Source of the DNA: Flavobacteriales bacterium
GTDB lineage: Bacteria; Bacteroidota; Bacteroidia; NS11-12g; UBA955
Length of the DNA stretch: 5,254 bases
Direction of reading: 5' to 3'
Assembly: GCA_947450405.1 (NCBI GenBank)
Contig: CANFVI010000122.1
Span: 1-5,254 of the forward strand
Below, piece after piece: positions 1-5,039 of this stretch (position 1 is its first letter; each line of letters opens with the position of its first letter). Under the pieces are notes generated by a model. It searched no databases and was not told the DNA's origin. It saw only the letters and a list, made by a program, of their open reading frames with translations. The position numbers and the translations under genes are program-made.

Positions 1-1967
1 AAGGGGTTGGGAAAGGAGGCGGTAAAACTATCCCCAGAAACAAAAAGTTGGTTGCTTAATTCGTTGAGTCGAATATCGATCACTTTTCGGATTTTAGCCG
101 GTTTAAAAAGGTAGATGGTGGTATCGAGTCTGAGTTTGTTTTTTGCAAAGGTGTAGACCAAAACATTGGCACTGTCACCCCCTACGAAAACGTGGTTGCA
201 GTTGTCTACGGCAATGCCTTCTTGTCCGGAGTGTCCATTTCTACCGCCTTTATGCCAGGCCACAGAATCAATACATCGAATTTTACCTGTAAACTTTTCA
301 TTGACCATAATGACTTTGCCATCGTAACTAAAAACAAAGCTATCATTTACTGCCAATCCGTTGAAGCGGTTAGTTATATTTTTGTAAGCTGGAAAATTAT
401 CGTATTCGATAAATTTATGAATATTTGTTACATTAATTTCATATTTAGGAGCGTTTAGTGAATCATTTGCAAAAATCAATCCCCTATACCAATTATAATA
501 ATTTTTAACCACAAAACCGTTCGAATCTAAAATCATATAATGTTTCCAAAATATGTATAAAGAAAAAAAATTCCCTTTTTTGTCTACAACCGTCCGTATA
601 ATGTCTATCCCAACTTGAGTTTTTTCACGAGTAATATTGTAAATATTTGCCTTAATAGAATCAATTTCTGGATCAATCGTATATAAATTTGATGCACGAA
701 ACAATCCACCCCCAGATCCAAAAAGTTTTTTCGAACTGCAGTGAAAATTAATATCCCATAATTCCGCTTGTCCAGTAAAACCATTGGCCAAATAATTATC
801 ATAGTTTCCATATTGATTGAGCCTAATTATTCGAGTGCCTTGAATTCCACCGTTGTAGCCAGGACCCATGAATAACTTATTTTTTAATTTATTAATTACA
901 AATGCACCTGGTACATGATTCAATCTTTCAACAGAATACCAATTTAAAGCGGGCATTTGACCGGAAAACATCCATTGCAGTTTTCCAGAAGGGTTATATT
1001 TTGCAATTTGAGGGTAAGTCAATGCGGCACTCATTACATACTGGTTGTCGTCTCCATCATGATCAACTTCTAAAACCAAATTTGTGAAATTCTTATAAGC
1101 GTAACCAGAATCAAGAAAATTGGAAATCACTTTCACATAAGGGTCAATGATGGTTTCAGATTGAATTGGGTTTGGACAATCTAAATCAATGTGAATCGTA
1201 TTTTTTAAGTGTAAGTAATTCTTTGATAATTTTAATTTTAGGGAGATATTTTTTTCATTTTGAGTGGCATTCCAACCTGAATCAATGAGTGTAAACTCTT
1301 TGGTAACATATTCAACGGAGTTTTCTTTGAGGTTTTTGAATTTGGCCCCTTTGAGTTGCATCTGAATGTGGTTGGGATTTGCTCCTGGGTGTAAAATAAA
1401 ACCGTATTTGAAATTTCCTAAAGTAGGATTGTTGCAGGTTTCGTAATACACATCAATAAACGGGTAAATGTTTTTGTAGGTAATGCGTTTAAATCCGATT
1501 GAATTCCATTTTTCGGGACCATAGGTCCAATAAAAATCGGAAGGTTTTTCGACTACAATTTCAGGATTGGGGTTGGCATTTAAAAATATTTGGGTGATTT
1601 CATGGGTTATTTGTTTCTTGGAGTTTTCCTTTTCTAATTCTCTTTCACGTTCTCTTTCTCTTTCGCTTTCCGATTCAAGGCCTTCTTCAGTTTCGACTTT
1701 TCTGCGGTTAACGGGTGTAAATTTCCAAGTAAATCCGGGTTTATTTTTAAAAAGGTACACGTTGTGAATACCATTCCAAATTATATAACCAATGCTAGAA
1801 TCTTCGTGGTTCCATTGTCCTTTGTTTTGAATAAAATAATCGGTTGGAAAAGGATTTGATTTGACATAGGTATTTTGCGCCAACAATGTTGTTGAACAAA
1901 AAAGTGGATAGAGCAGGAGTACTATCCACTTTTTGAATTGATTGATATGTTTAGTAGTAATGCTCAA
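1..1967 (-). CDS. Large secreted protein with N-terminal DUF7948-like module and propeller-like repeats (C-terminus off window)
   Basis: The frame is open for 655 codons from 1967 to the left edge, so the C-terminus (possibly a T9SS sorting domain) is not visible. The start is TTG: an in-frame TAA lies directly before it and no ATG occurs before the signal peptide. Residues 1-30 form a classic signal peptide: basic n-region (KHINQFKKW), hydrophobic core 15-29, probable cleavage after LLA/Q. Residues 45-52 read FIQNKGQW, and residues 147-175 contain WTYGPEKW and RITYKNIYPFIDVYYE, followed by KYGFILHPGANP (187-198). From family knowledge these are hallmarks of the DUF7948-type module of Bacteroidota surface proteins. 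Later stretches such as GIAVDNCNHVFVGGDS (584 on) resemble SBBP/propeller blades. An E/R-rich insert lies at about 92-118. It probably shares a transcript with the Cys-rich gene 45 nt upstream, since no convincing promoter of its own is seen. Exact role unknown; likely exported to the surface or medium. Confidence 0.85.
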   Translation of the reverse strand, partial: MSITTKHINQFKKWIVLLLYPLFCSTTLLAQNTYVKSNPFPTDYFIQNKGQWNHEDSSIGYIIWNGIHNVYLFKNKPGFTWKFTPVNRRKVETEEGLESESERERERERELEKENSKKQITHEITQIFLNANPNPEIVVEKPSDFYWTYGPEKWNSIGFKRITYKNIYPFIDVYYETCNNPTLGNFKYGFILHPGANPNHIQMQLKGAKFKNLKENSVEYVTKEFTLIDSGWNATQNEKNISLKLKLSKNYLHLKNTIHIDLDCPNPIQSETIIDPYVKVISNFLDSGYAYKNFTNLVLEVDHDGDDNQYVMSAALTYPQIAKYNPSGKLQWMFSGQMPALNWYSVERLNHVPGAFVINKLKNKLFMGPGYNGGIQGTRIIRLNQYGNYDNYLANGFTGQAELWDINFHCSSKKLFGSGGGLFRASNLYTIDPEIDSIKANIYNITREKTQVGIDIIRTVVDKKGNFFSLYIFWKHYMILDSNGFVVKNYYNWYRGLIFANDSLNAPKYEINVTNIHKFIEYDNFPAYKNITNRFNGLAVNDSFVFSYDGKVIMVNEKFTGKIRCIDSVAWHKGGRNGHSGQEGIAVDNCNHVFVGGDSANVLVYTFAKNKLRLDTTIYLFKPAKIRKVIDIRLNELSNQLFVSGDSFTASFPNP
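1626..1690 (-). repeat. Hexameric GAA-AGA codon microsatellite (E/R-rich insert)
   Basis: On the minus strand glutamate codons (GAA) alternate with Ser/Arg codons (AGC, AGA, CGT), giving ESESERERERERELEKE at about residues 98-114 of the secreted protein. The repeat sits between the FIxNKGQW block and the WTYGPEKW block. It looks like a slippage-expanded charged linker, possibly a short helix, rather than part of the conserved fold. The unit is six bases, so gain or loss would keep the frame. Confidence 0.6.
1899..1934 (-). repeat. Perfect 13-bp inverted repeat inside signal-peptide codons, terminator-like
   Basis: Arms at 1899-1911 and 1922-1934 (AAAAAGTGGATAG and its exact complement) are separated by a 10-nt loop. 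On the coding (minus) strand the descending arm runs into six T residues, so the transcript would form a stem with an eight-pair mixed core and a U-tail, like an intrinsic terminator. It covers codons 12-23 of the secreted protein (the KKWIVLLLYPLF region). The structure is directly visible; a role as attenuator, translation brake or bidirectional terminator is inferred. Confidence 0.6.
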
Positions 1968-2012
1968 TTAGATGTCGAATTTACTTGATAAAGCACTACT
2001 TTGCAAATTTTA

Positions 2013-2345
2013 TTAAATCTGAATATCTATTACGTAGTCACAAGGCATTCCTCCTGGAAGTGGTATCATGCACACATGGAAAGTGTACCATGCAGGAGTT
2101 GGTAAACAATTACAAAATAGTATAACATCAGAACAGCAACCACCAGTATTTAATGGAACTCTGAATACGGTGCCGCAAGCATTTATTTCTACAAATGCTG
2201 GATCAGTCATGCAAGGTGGTGGTGTAAAAGGAGTTGGTGGGTTTGATACAGTTCTTGTAAATAATGTATTTAGAGTTGTGTCTAATACAGAGTAAGTTAC
2301 AGTACATGGGATTGTCCCATAGATTTCATTGATAGTAGCGTTCAT
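2013..2345 (-). CDS. Cysteine-rich 110-residue protein of unknown function
   Basis: No family is recognised. The product has nine cysteines in 110 residues (14, 45, 57, 70, 71, 78, 80, 92, 102), including a CC pair and a CNC motif. It has a proline-rich stretch (36-44, PPTPFTPPP) and many Thr/Val residues that suggest beta structure. There is no signal peptide, transmembrane helix or lipobox. The ATG at 2345 is preceded by an A-rich leader (AATAAAAACAA) usual for Bacteroidota, and the gene ends in tandem TAA TAA. A TTAATTTG box lies 23 nt before the ATG, with a 30-bp palindrome further upstream that matches the one before the signalling operon. The secreted-protein gene follows after 45 nt, so the two are probably cotranscribed. 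Possibilities include a metal- or disulfide-stabilised protein, or a partner of the secreted protein; none can be proved here. Confidence 0.7.
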   Translation of the reverse strand: MNATINEIYGTIPCTVTYSVLDTTLNTLFTRTVSNPPTPFTPPPCMTDPAFVEINACGTVFRVPLNTGGCCSDVILFCNCLPTPAWYTFHVCMIPLPGGMPCDYVIDIQI

Positions 2346-2368
2346 TTGTTTTTATTTTTTAGTGTTTT

Positions 2369-2376
2369 CAAATTAA
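2369..2376 (-). promoter_or_regulatory. Candidate -7 box of Cys-rich gene promoter (TTAATTTG)
   Basis: The minus-strand octamer TTAATTTG differs by one base from the Bacteroidota consensus TAnnTTTG. It ends 23 nt before the ATG at 2345. Exactly 24 bp separate it from the GGTAA-N4-TTACC core at 2401-2414, the same distance as in the promoter of the signalling operon, which is the main reason to believe it. No clear -33 TTG is present, consistent with dependence on an activator. Confidence 0.55.
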
Positions 2377-2392
2377 AAAATAAGATTTCGTA

Positions 2393-2422
2393 TAAAAAAT
2401 GGTAATTTTTTACCAATTTTTA
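2393..2422 (-). promoter_or_regulatory. 30-bp palindromic operator upstream of the Cys-rich/secreted-protein genes
   Basis: On the minus strand the left arm is TAAAAATTGGTAA, then four A residues, then the right arm TTACCATTTTTTA. The arms are complementary at 12 of 13 positions. CGAAA follows at 2390-2386 and the TTAATTTG box after that. The left arm is identical over 13 bases to the operator at 4699-4728, and the downstream spacing is the same. LuxR/NarL-type regulators bind such inverted repeats as dimers, so the response regulator at 2447-3052 is the natural candidate; that assignment is inferred. No other control signal is seen in the 2346-2446 gap. Confidence 0.65.
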
Positions 2423-2446
2423 AATAATTCACTGTTTTTCAATGAT

Positions 2447-3052
2447 TTAAACCCAAAATTTAAAACGATGAACTAGTTCAACAGTTGAATTACAATTGTT
2501 ATTATTGCGTAAAATAGCGAGATGATTAATTACTGTTCTTTCTGCAATTTTCATTTTTGTTGCAACTTCTGTTTGTGTTAAACCATCGTTCAGTAATGTC
2601 AATATTTTCATTTGCGTTTTGCTAATTTTTAATGGTTTAATTATTTCATCATCATCTGTGTTTATCATTTCAGAAACAATGCTACAAAAGTAATTTTGCT
2701 CATTTAAAAGCGCCAATATTCCACTTTTGAGTTCTTTTGGACTTGATGATTTGGAGACGTATACTTTTAGGCCCAATTCATTTAGCTTTTGATAGATCGT
2801 TTTATTTGTATGCGAACTGTATACCATGTAAGGGATATTTTTAATGTAGCACAATTCTGGAATTAATATACTCTTTCCTGAAACTATTTGCAAATCACAA
2901 ATTACATAATTAACCGATTGTGTTGTAATGTAGACTCTAGTATCGTGAATTGTAGTAAAAGTTTTAATAATTGCCTCTGGTAAAATTGATTTAATTTCAG
3001 TGCGCAATGCATTCAGAATTAATGGATGGTCGTCTAGTATAATTATGTTCAT
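2447..3052 (-). CDS. NarL/LuxR-family response regulator
   Basis: This is a 201-residue transcription factor with two domains. The N-terminal receiver has the acidic pair D7-D8, the phospho-acceptor D53 (in VICDLQI), the switch serine S79 and the conserved lysine K101. Its C-terminal LuxR-type helix-turn-helix (about 141-197) includes the turn GLTQTEVATKMKIAERTVINHL, shown here only to indicate the recognition-helix region. All catalytic residues are intact, so it should be phosphorylatable, presumably by the kinase encoded just upstream, whose stop codon overlaps its start (ATGA). The asparagine run at 183-186 (NNNN) is slightly unusual. Likely targets are the two matching palindromes at 2393-2422 and 4699-4728, which would mean autoregulation plus control of the following genes. 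Family assignment is firm; the targets are inferred. Confidence 0.93.
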   Translation of the reverse strand: MNIIILDDHPLILNALRTEIKSILPEAIIKTFTTIHDTRVYITTQSVNYVICDLQIVSGKSILIPELCYIKNIPYMVYSSHTNKTIYQKLNELGLKVYVSKSSSPKELKSGILALLNEQNYFCSIVSEMINTDDDEIIKPLKISKTQMKILTLLNDGLTQTEVATKMKIAERTVINHLAILRNNNNCNSTVELVHRFKFWV

Positions 3053-3801
3053 AAGGGAATACTAATTGTGTCAATTATGTTGCCTTCACTTACAGTAATT
3101 GAATTCGTTGCGTTAATGATTTTTAATCGGTCATTTAAAATGAGTAATCCTCTTCCTCTTTTTGAGCCAAGTTTCAATGCGACTTTTTGAATCAATGTAA
3201 TATCGCTTTTATAAACAATGCAAACATGAATATTCGAATTTTCTGAATGAATGTCAATTTGAATTCTATTTGAATGTGTATGTGTAATAATATTGCTCAA
3301 TTTTTCTTGAATTATTCTATAAAAATTCTGCAGGTGTTCTTCTTTCGGATTTTTTGTTGTATGAAAATTTACATGAATATTTGTGTCTCCTATACTTAAA
3401 TCTTCCGTTAATTGTTGAATACTTTCACGCCACTTTCCATTCATCAAATCTCTGGGATGTATGGCTTCGAGTACTCTGCTAATGTCGTAATGGAAAAGTC
3501 GAAGCTGGCTCTGAACCATTTTTATATCCGAATTATTTTCTAGTTGAAGTTTAGAGGTTAAATTTTCAATAGATTTATTTATCACGGACATTTTATAACC
3601 AAGTTGATCATGTAAATCATTTGCAATTCGTTTTCTTTCTGTTTCCAAACTATTGAAATTCATTTTATAAAGCCTAGAAATAGTTTTTGAATATCGTTTT
3701 ATTACAATATTGCTGAAAATCACTGTTCCAATTAATAATGCAATTGAAGGAATTAGAACAGCGAAAATGTTAAATAAGAATGAGTCTCCTGAATTTGACA
3801 T
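3049..3801 (-). CDS. NarL-type sensor histidine kinase with minimal sensor and atypical ATP-binding domain
   Basis: The product has 250 residues. One transmembrane helix (about 8-33) leads straight into a HisKA_3 dimerisation domain with the H-box ERKRIANDLHDQLG, making H64 the phospho-acceptor. The HATPase domain (about 155-250) keeps an N-box (IIQEKLSNIITH, with E166 and N170) and a GRGLLILNDRL G2-like box (216-226). Where DxGxGF should stand it reads VYKSDIT (196-202), so the G1 box is not recognisable. There is no periplasmic or PAS sensor, so input probably comes from another protein. The best candidate is the membrane protein encoded upstream, which its gene overlaps by 32 nt. This long overlap is accepted because no later start keeps the membrane helix. 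The next gene, a response regulator, overlaps by ATGA. Class is certain; catalytic competence is open. Confidence 0.9.
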   Translation of the reverse strand: MSNSGDSFLFNIFAVLIPSIALLIGTVIFSNIVIKRYSKTISRLYKMNFNSLETERKRIANDLHDQLGYKMSVINKSIENLTSKLQLENNSDIKMVQSQLRLFHYDISRVLEAIHPRDLMNGKWRESIQQLTEDLSIGDTNIHVNFHTTKNPKEEHLQNFYRIIQEKLSNIITHTHSNRIQIDIHSENSNIHVCIVYKSDITLIQKVALKLGSKRGRGLLILNDRLKIINATNSITVSEGNIIDTISIPL

Positions 3802-4357
3802 TGATATAGAATACGGTAAATGGGAAAAATAGGTTTACAAAAATATTAAACGGAAGGATATAGTTTGACATATGCCAATTGTAAGGGGTTCGATTCAATA
3901 TATAAATAATAAATGTAAGTATTTGGTCAAAGGCTATTATGAAATAAATAGGTGCAACTTTTAATTTTCTGCTTGTTTGCTTAGCCAATGAAACTGCTTT
4001 ATGAATTATCAAAGCAAGTGATAAGCAAAATGTAATGATTATCATTATATTGTTGAGAAAATAGAAACCGCAAAAAGTGAAGATTAATTGAATCAGAATA
4101 ACAATTGGTATCGAAATGATTTGGGAAAGCCAACTCCAGCAGCAAAACATAATGGGAATGCAAACATGAACAAAATGAAATGTTAATTTATTCTGAGTCC
4201 AAATGAATCTTATTATGGCATCAATAAATAAAAGTGCAACAAATAGAATTACGTCAATTGATTTTTTATTGAGTTTATTTTTCTTTGTTATTAATTTCAC
4301 TATGGTGATTAATAATAATGAAAATTCAAAAATTTGACAATATTTAACAAATGTCAT
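3770..4357 (-). CDS. Multi-pass membrane protein, candidate sensor subunit
   Basis: No named family is recognised. The 195 residues are mostly hydrophobic and can be divided into six or seven membrane helices at about 3-23, 34-53, 61-79, 80-101, 103-120, 134-154 and 166-186. Short basic loops (KKNKLNKK at 25-32, KQTSRKLK at 126-133, KFRR at 188-191) probably face the cytoplasm. Cysteines 66, 72 and 73 cluster in the third helix. The ATG shares a base with the TAA of the small protein upstream (TAATG), and the 3' end overlaps the kinase gene by 32 nt, so synthesis of all three is likely coupled. The neighbouring kinase has almost no sensory portion, so this protein may supply the membrane receptor in a split sensor. 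That function is inferred from context alone. Confidence 0.8.
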   Translation of the reverse strand: MTFVKYCQIFEFSLLLITIVKLITKKNKLNKKSIDVILFVALLFIDAIIRFIWTQNKLTFHFVHVCIPIMFCCWSWLSQIISIPIVILIQLIFTFCGFYFLNNIMIIITFCLSLALIIHKAVSLAKQTSRKLKVAPIYFIIAFDQILTFIIYILNRTPYNWHMSNYILPFNIFVNLFFPFTVFYINVKFRRLILI

Positions 4358-4662
4358 TATTTAATCAAAGGACTTGTAGGGCAATTAGGAGGGCAATTAG
4401 TACCCCTATTAAGAATTATACCATTTGTTTGATCCATATCATTTTCATCATAACCGACAATTACCGGTGCCAATTTATTGGAAGAGTTTAGTCCAAAGTA
4501 AATTCTAATACCCTTGCATCCAGCTTGATTAATAAGTTGAGTAATGGCGTCTAAATCAATTGCGCTTGAAATTGTTTGATCTTGAAATTGAATTGCATCT
4601 TGATAGGCATAAGTCATTTCTTGTGCTTCTTGCAAAGTGATAACATGTGGATTCGTTGTCAT
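4357..4662 (-). CDS. Small 101-residue protein with CPPNCP tail, function unknown
   Basis: The start is taken as ATG at 4662 (MTTNPHVITLQEAQ), not the in-frame TTG at 4677, because that TTG forms the end of the candidate promoter box TATTTTTG and the bases before the ATG are A-rich. The protein has an amphipathic helical N-terminal half (9-47), then GCKGIRIYFGL (48-58) and PVIVGYDEND (66-75). It ends GTNCPPNCPTSPLIK, with C90 and C94 in a CPPxC motif and another cysteine at 49. From memory, uncharacterised Bacteroidota proteins share this pattern (giRiyfG, lvGvDenGnD, terminal CPPxC), but I can give no database family or function. No signal peptide or membrane helix is seen. It is the first gene of the signalling operon, coupled by TAATG to the membrane protein, so a role as ligand, adaptor or modulator of the receptor is possible. 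Confidence 0.75.
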   Translation of the reverse strand: MTTNPHVITLQEAQEMTYAYQDAIQFQDQTISSAIDLDAITQLINQAGCKGIRIYFGLNSSNKLAPVIVGYDENDMDQTNGIILNRGTNCPPNCPTSPLIK

Positions 4663-4674
4663 AGTTTTTTTTGA

Positions 4675-4682
4675 CAAAAATA
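4675..4682 (-). promoter_or_regulatory. Candidate -7 box of the signalling operon (TATTTTTG)
   Basis: The minus-strand octamer TATTTTTG fits the Bacteroidota TAnnTTTG consensus perfectly. It lies 12 nt before the ATG at 4662, which implies a very short leader, and 24 bp downstream of the operator core at 4707-4720. No TTG is placed correctly for a -33 element, as expected for an activator-dependent promoter. Confidence 0.55.
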
Positions 4683-4698
4683 TACAATCAGTTTCGAA

Positions 4699-4728
4699 AA
4701 AAAATTAGTAAAAAATTACCAATTTTTA
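4699..4728 (-). promoter_or_regulatory. 30-bp palindromic operator upstream of the signalling operon
   Basis: On the minus strand the left arm TAAAAATTGGTAA is followed by four T residues and the right arm TTACTAATTTTTT, complementary at 11 of 13 positions. CGAAA follows at 4696-4692. The left arm, the CGAAA offset and the distance to the -7 box all equal those of the operator at 2393-2422. Its place next to the regulator's own operon suggests autoregulation. It also lies 19 bp before the short plus-strand ORF at 4747, so an effect on the other side cannot be excluded. Confidence 0.65.
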
Positions 4729-4746
4729 TCTTGCTATGAATATGTA

Positions 4747-4857
4747 ATGAACACAAATCCGATGTTTTCTAGTGCAAAAATCTTCCTCGAAAAGCACTGC
4801 GTTTTTCAATCTGCCGATCTGGTATACCAACTGAAATTTAAATTCAAAAACGAGTAA
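4747..4857 (+). pseudogene. Short plus-strand ORF, possible N-terminal remnant of a lost gene
   Basis: ATG to TAA encodes 36 residues (starting MNTNPMFSSAKIFLEKH, ending QLKFKFKNE). The stretch has a higher GC content than the flanking spacer and no stop in frame. SAKIFLEKHCVFQSADLVYQL reads like an amphipathic helix-turn-helix start that would continue in a longer protein; this likeness is an impression, not a match I can prove. The ORF is followed by AT-rich spacer and hairpins, not by more coding sequence. It may be the relic of a gene displaced by the ATPase cassette, a genuine microprotein, or chance. Confidence 0.3.
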
Positions 4858-4878
4858 TAATTAGGTTTTATTTACCGA

Positions 4879-4942
4879 AATCGCCAAATTCATATCGAAA
4901 TTGGCGATTATAACCACCGAATTCATATTGAAATTGGTGATT
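4879..4942. repeat. Tandem pair of covarying imperfect palindromes, 33-bp period
   Basis: Two 28-bp units (4882-4909 and 4915-4942) are identical at 24 positions. Each is an imperfect hairpin with the inner part TTC-ATATy-GAA. In unit 1 AATCGCCAA (4879-4887) pairs with TTGGCGATT (4901-4909). In unit 2 CACC (4915-4918) pairs with GGTG (4936-4939). The G-C pair 4883/4905 has become A-T (4916/4938) in unit 2, a compensatory double change that suggests the palindrome itself matters. GAAATC at 4877-4882 can also pair with GATTTC at 4939-4944, and six T residues follow at 4951-4956. Protein-binding sites or a structured leader/terminator are both possible. Confidence 0.55.
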
Positions 4943-4958
4943 TCAGACGGTTTTTTAC

Positions 4959-5018
4959 TGAGTAAAATTACTCAGCGTATTGAGTAAAATTACTCAGTAC
5001 ATTGAGTAAAATTGTAAA
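4959..5018 (+). repeat. Three 22-bp-phased palindromes (TGAGTAA-AA-TTACTCA), putative operator array
   Basis: The 16-bp palindrome TGAGTAAAATTACTCA occurs perfectly at 4959-4974 and 4981-4996. A third copy at 5003 keeps TGAGTAAAATT and then decays. Starts are exactly 22 bp apart, about two helical turns, so bound dimers would sit on the same face of the DNA. The last copy ends 21 bp before the ATG of the ATPase gene and covers its likely -33 region, a position typical of a repressor or autoregulator site. Confidence 0.65.
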
Positions 5019-5034
5019 AGATTGACTATATTCG
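5002..5034 (+). promoter_or_regulatory. Candidate promoter of the ATPase gene
   Basis: TTG at 5002-5004 and TATATTCG at 5027-5034 (one mismatch to TAnnTTTG) are separated by 22 bp, within the usual Bacteroidota range. The start codon follows 5 nt after the -7 box, so the transcript would be leaderless or nearly so. The third palindrome copy overlaps the -33 element. Tentative. Confidence 0.3.
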
Positions 5035-5039
5035 TATTT

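Noticed and set aside
192..458. 88-codon plus-strand ORF
   Set aside because: It lies opposite the continuous secreted-protein frame and has no recognisable protein character.
605..811. 68-codon minus-strand ORF
   Set aside because: It is out of frame with, and fully inside, the large secreted-protein gene on the same strand.
902..1087. 61-codon plus-strand ORF
   Set aside because: It is antisense to the secreted-protein gene, with no leader or domain.
1567..1767. Ser/Leu-repeat plus-strand ORF
   Set aside because: Its SLSLS repeat is only the opposite-strand reading of the GAA-AGA microsatellite.
2068..2295. 75-codon plus-strand ORF
   Set aside because: It is the antisense shadow of the Cys-rich gene, which has the longer frame, an A-rich leader and a matching promoter.
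2393..2422. Intrinsic terminator after the response regulator gene
   Set aside because: The GGTAA/TTACC stem with a T-run could look like one, but the stem core is five AT-rich pairs, and the same sequence recurs before the first gene of the operon at a fixed distance from a promoter box.
4879..5018. CRISPR array
   Set aside because: There are only two or three copies of each repeat, the 22-bp period leaves only 6 bp between palindromes, and no unique spacers or cas genes are seen.
4678..5039. Insertion sequence or transposon end
   Set aside because: There is no transposase, no matching terminal inverted repeats around a module and no target duplication; the repeats are local and tandem.
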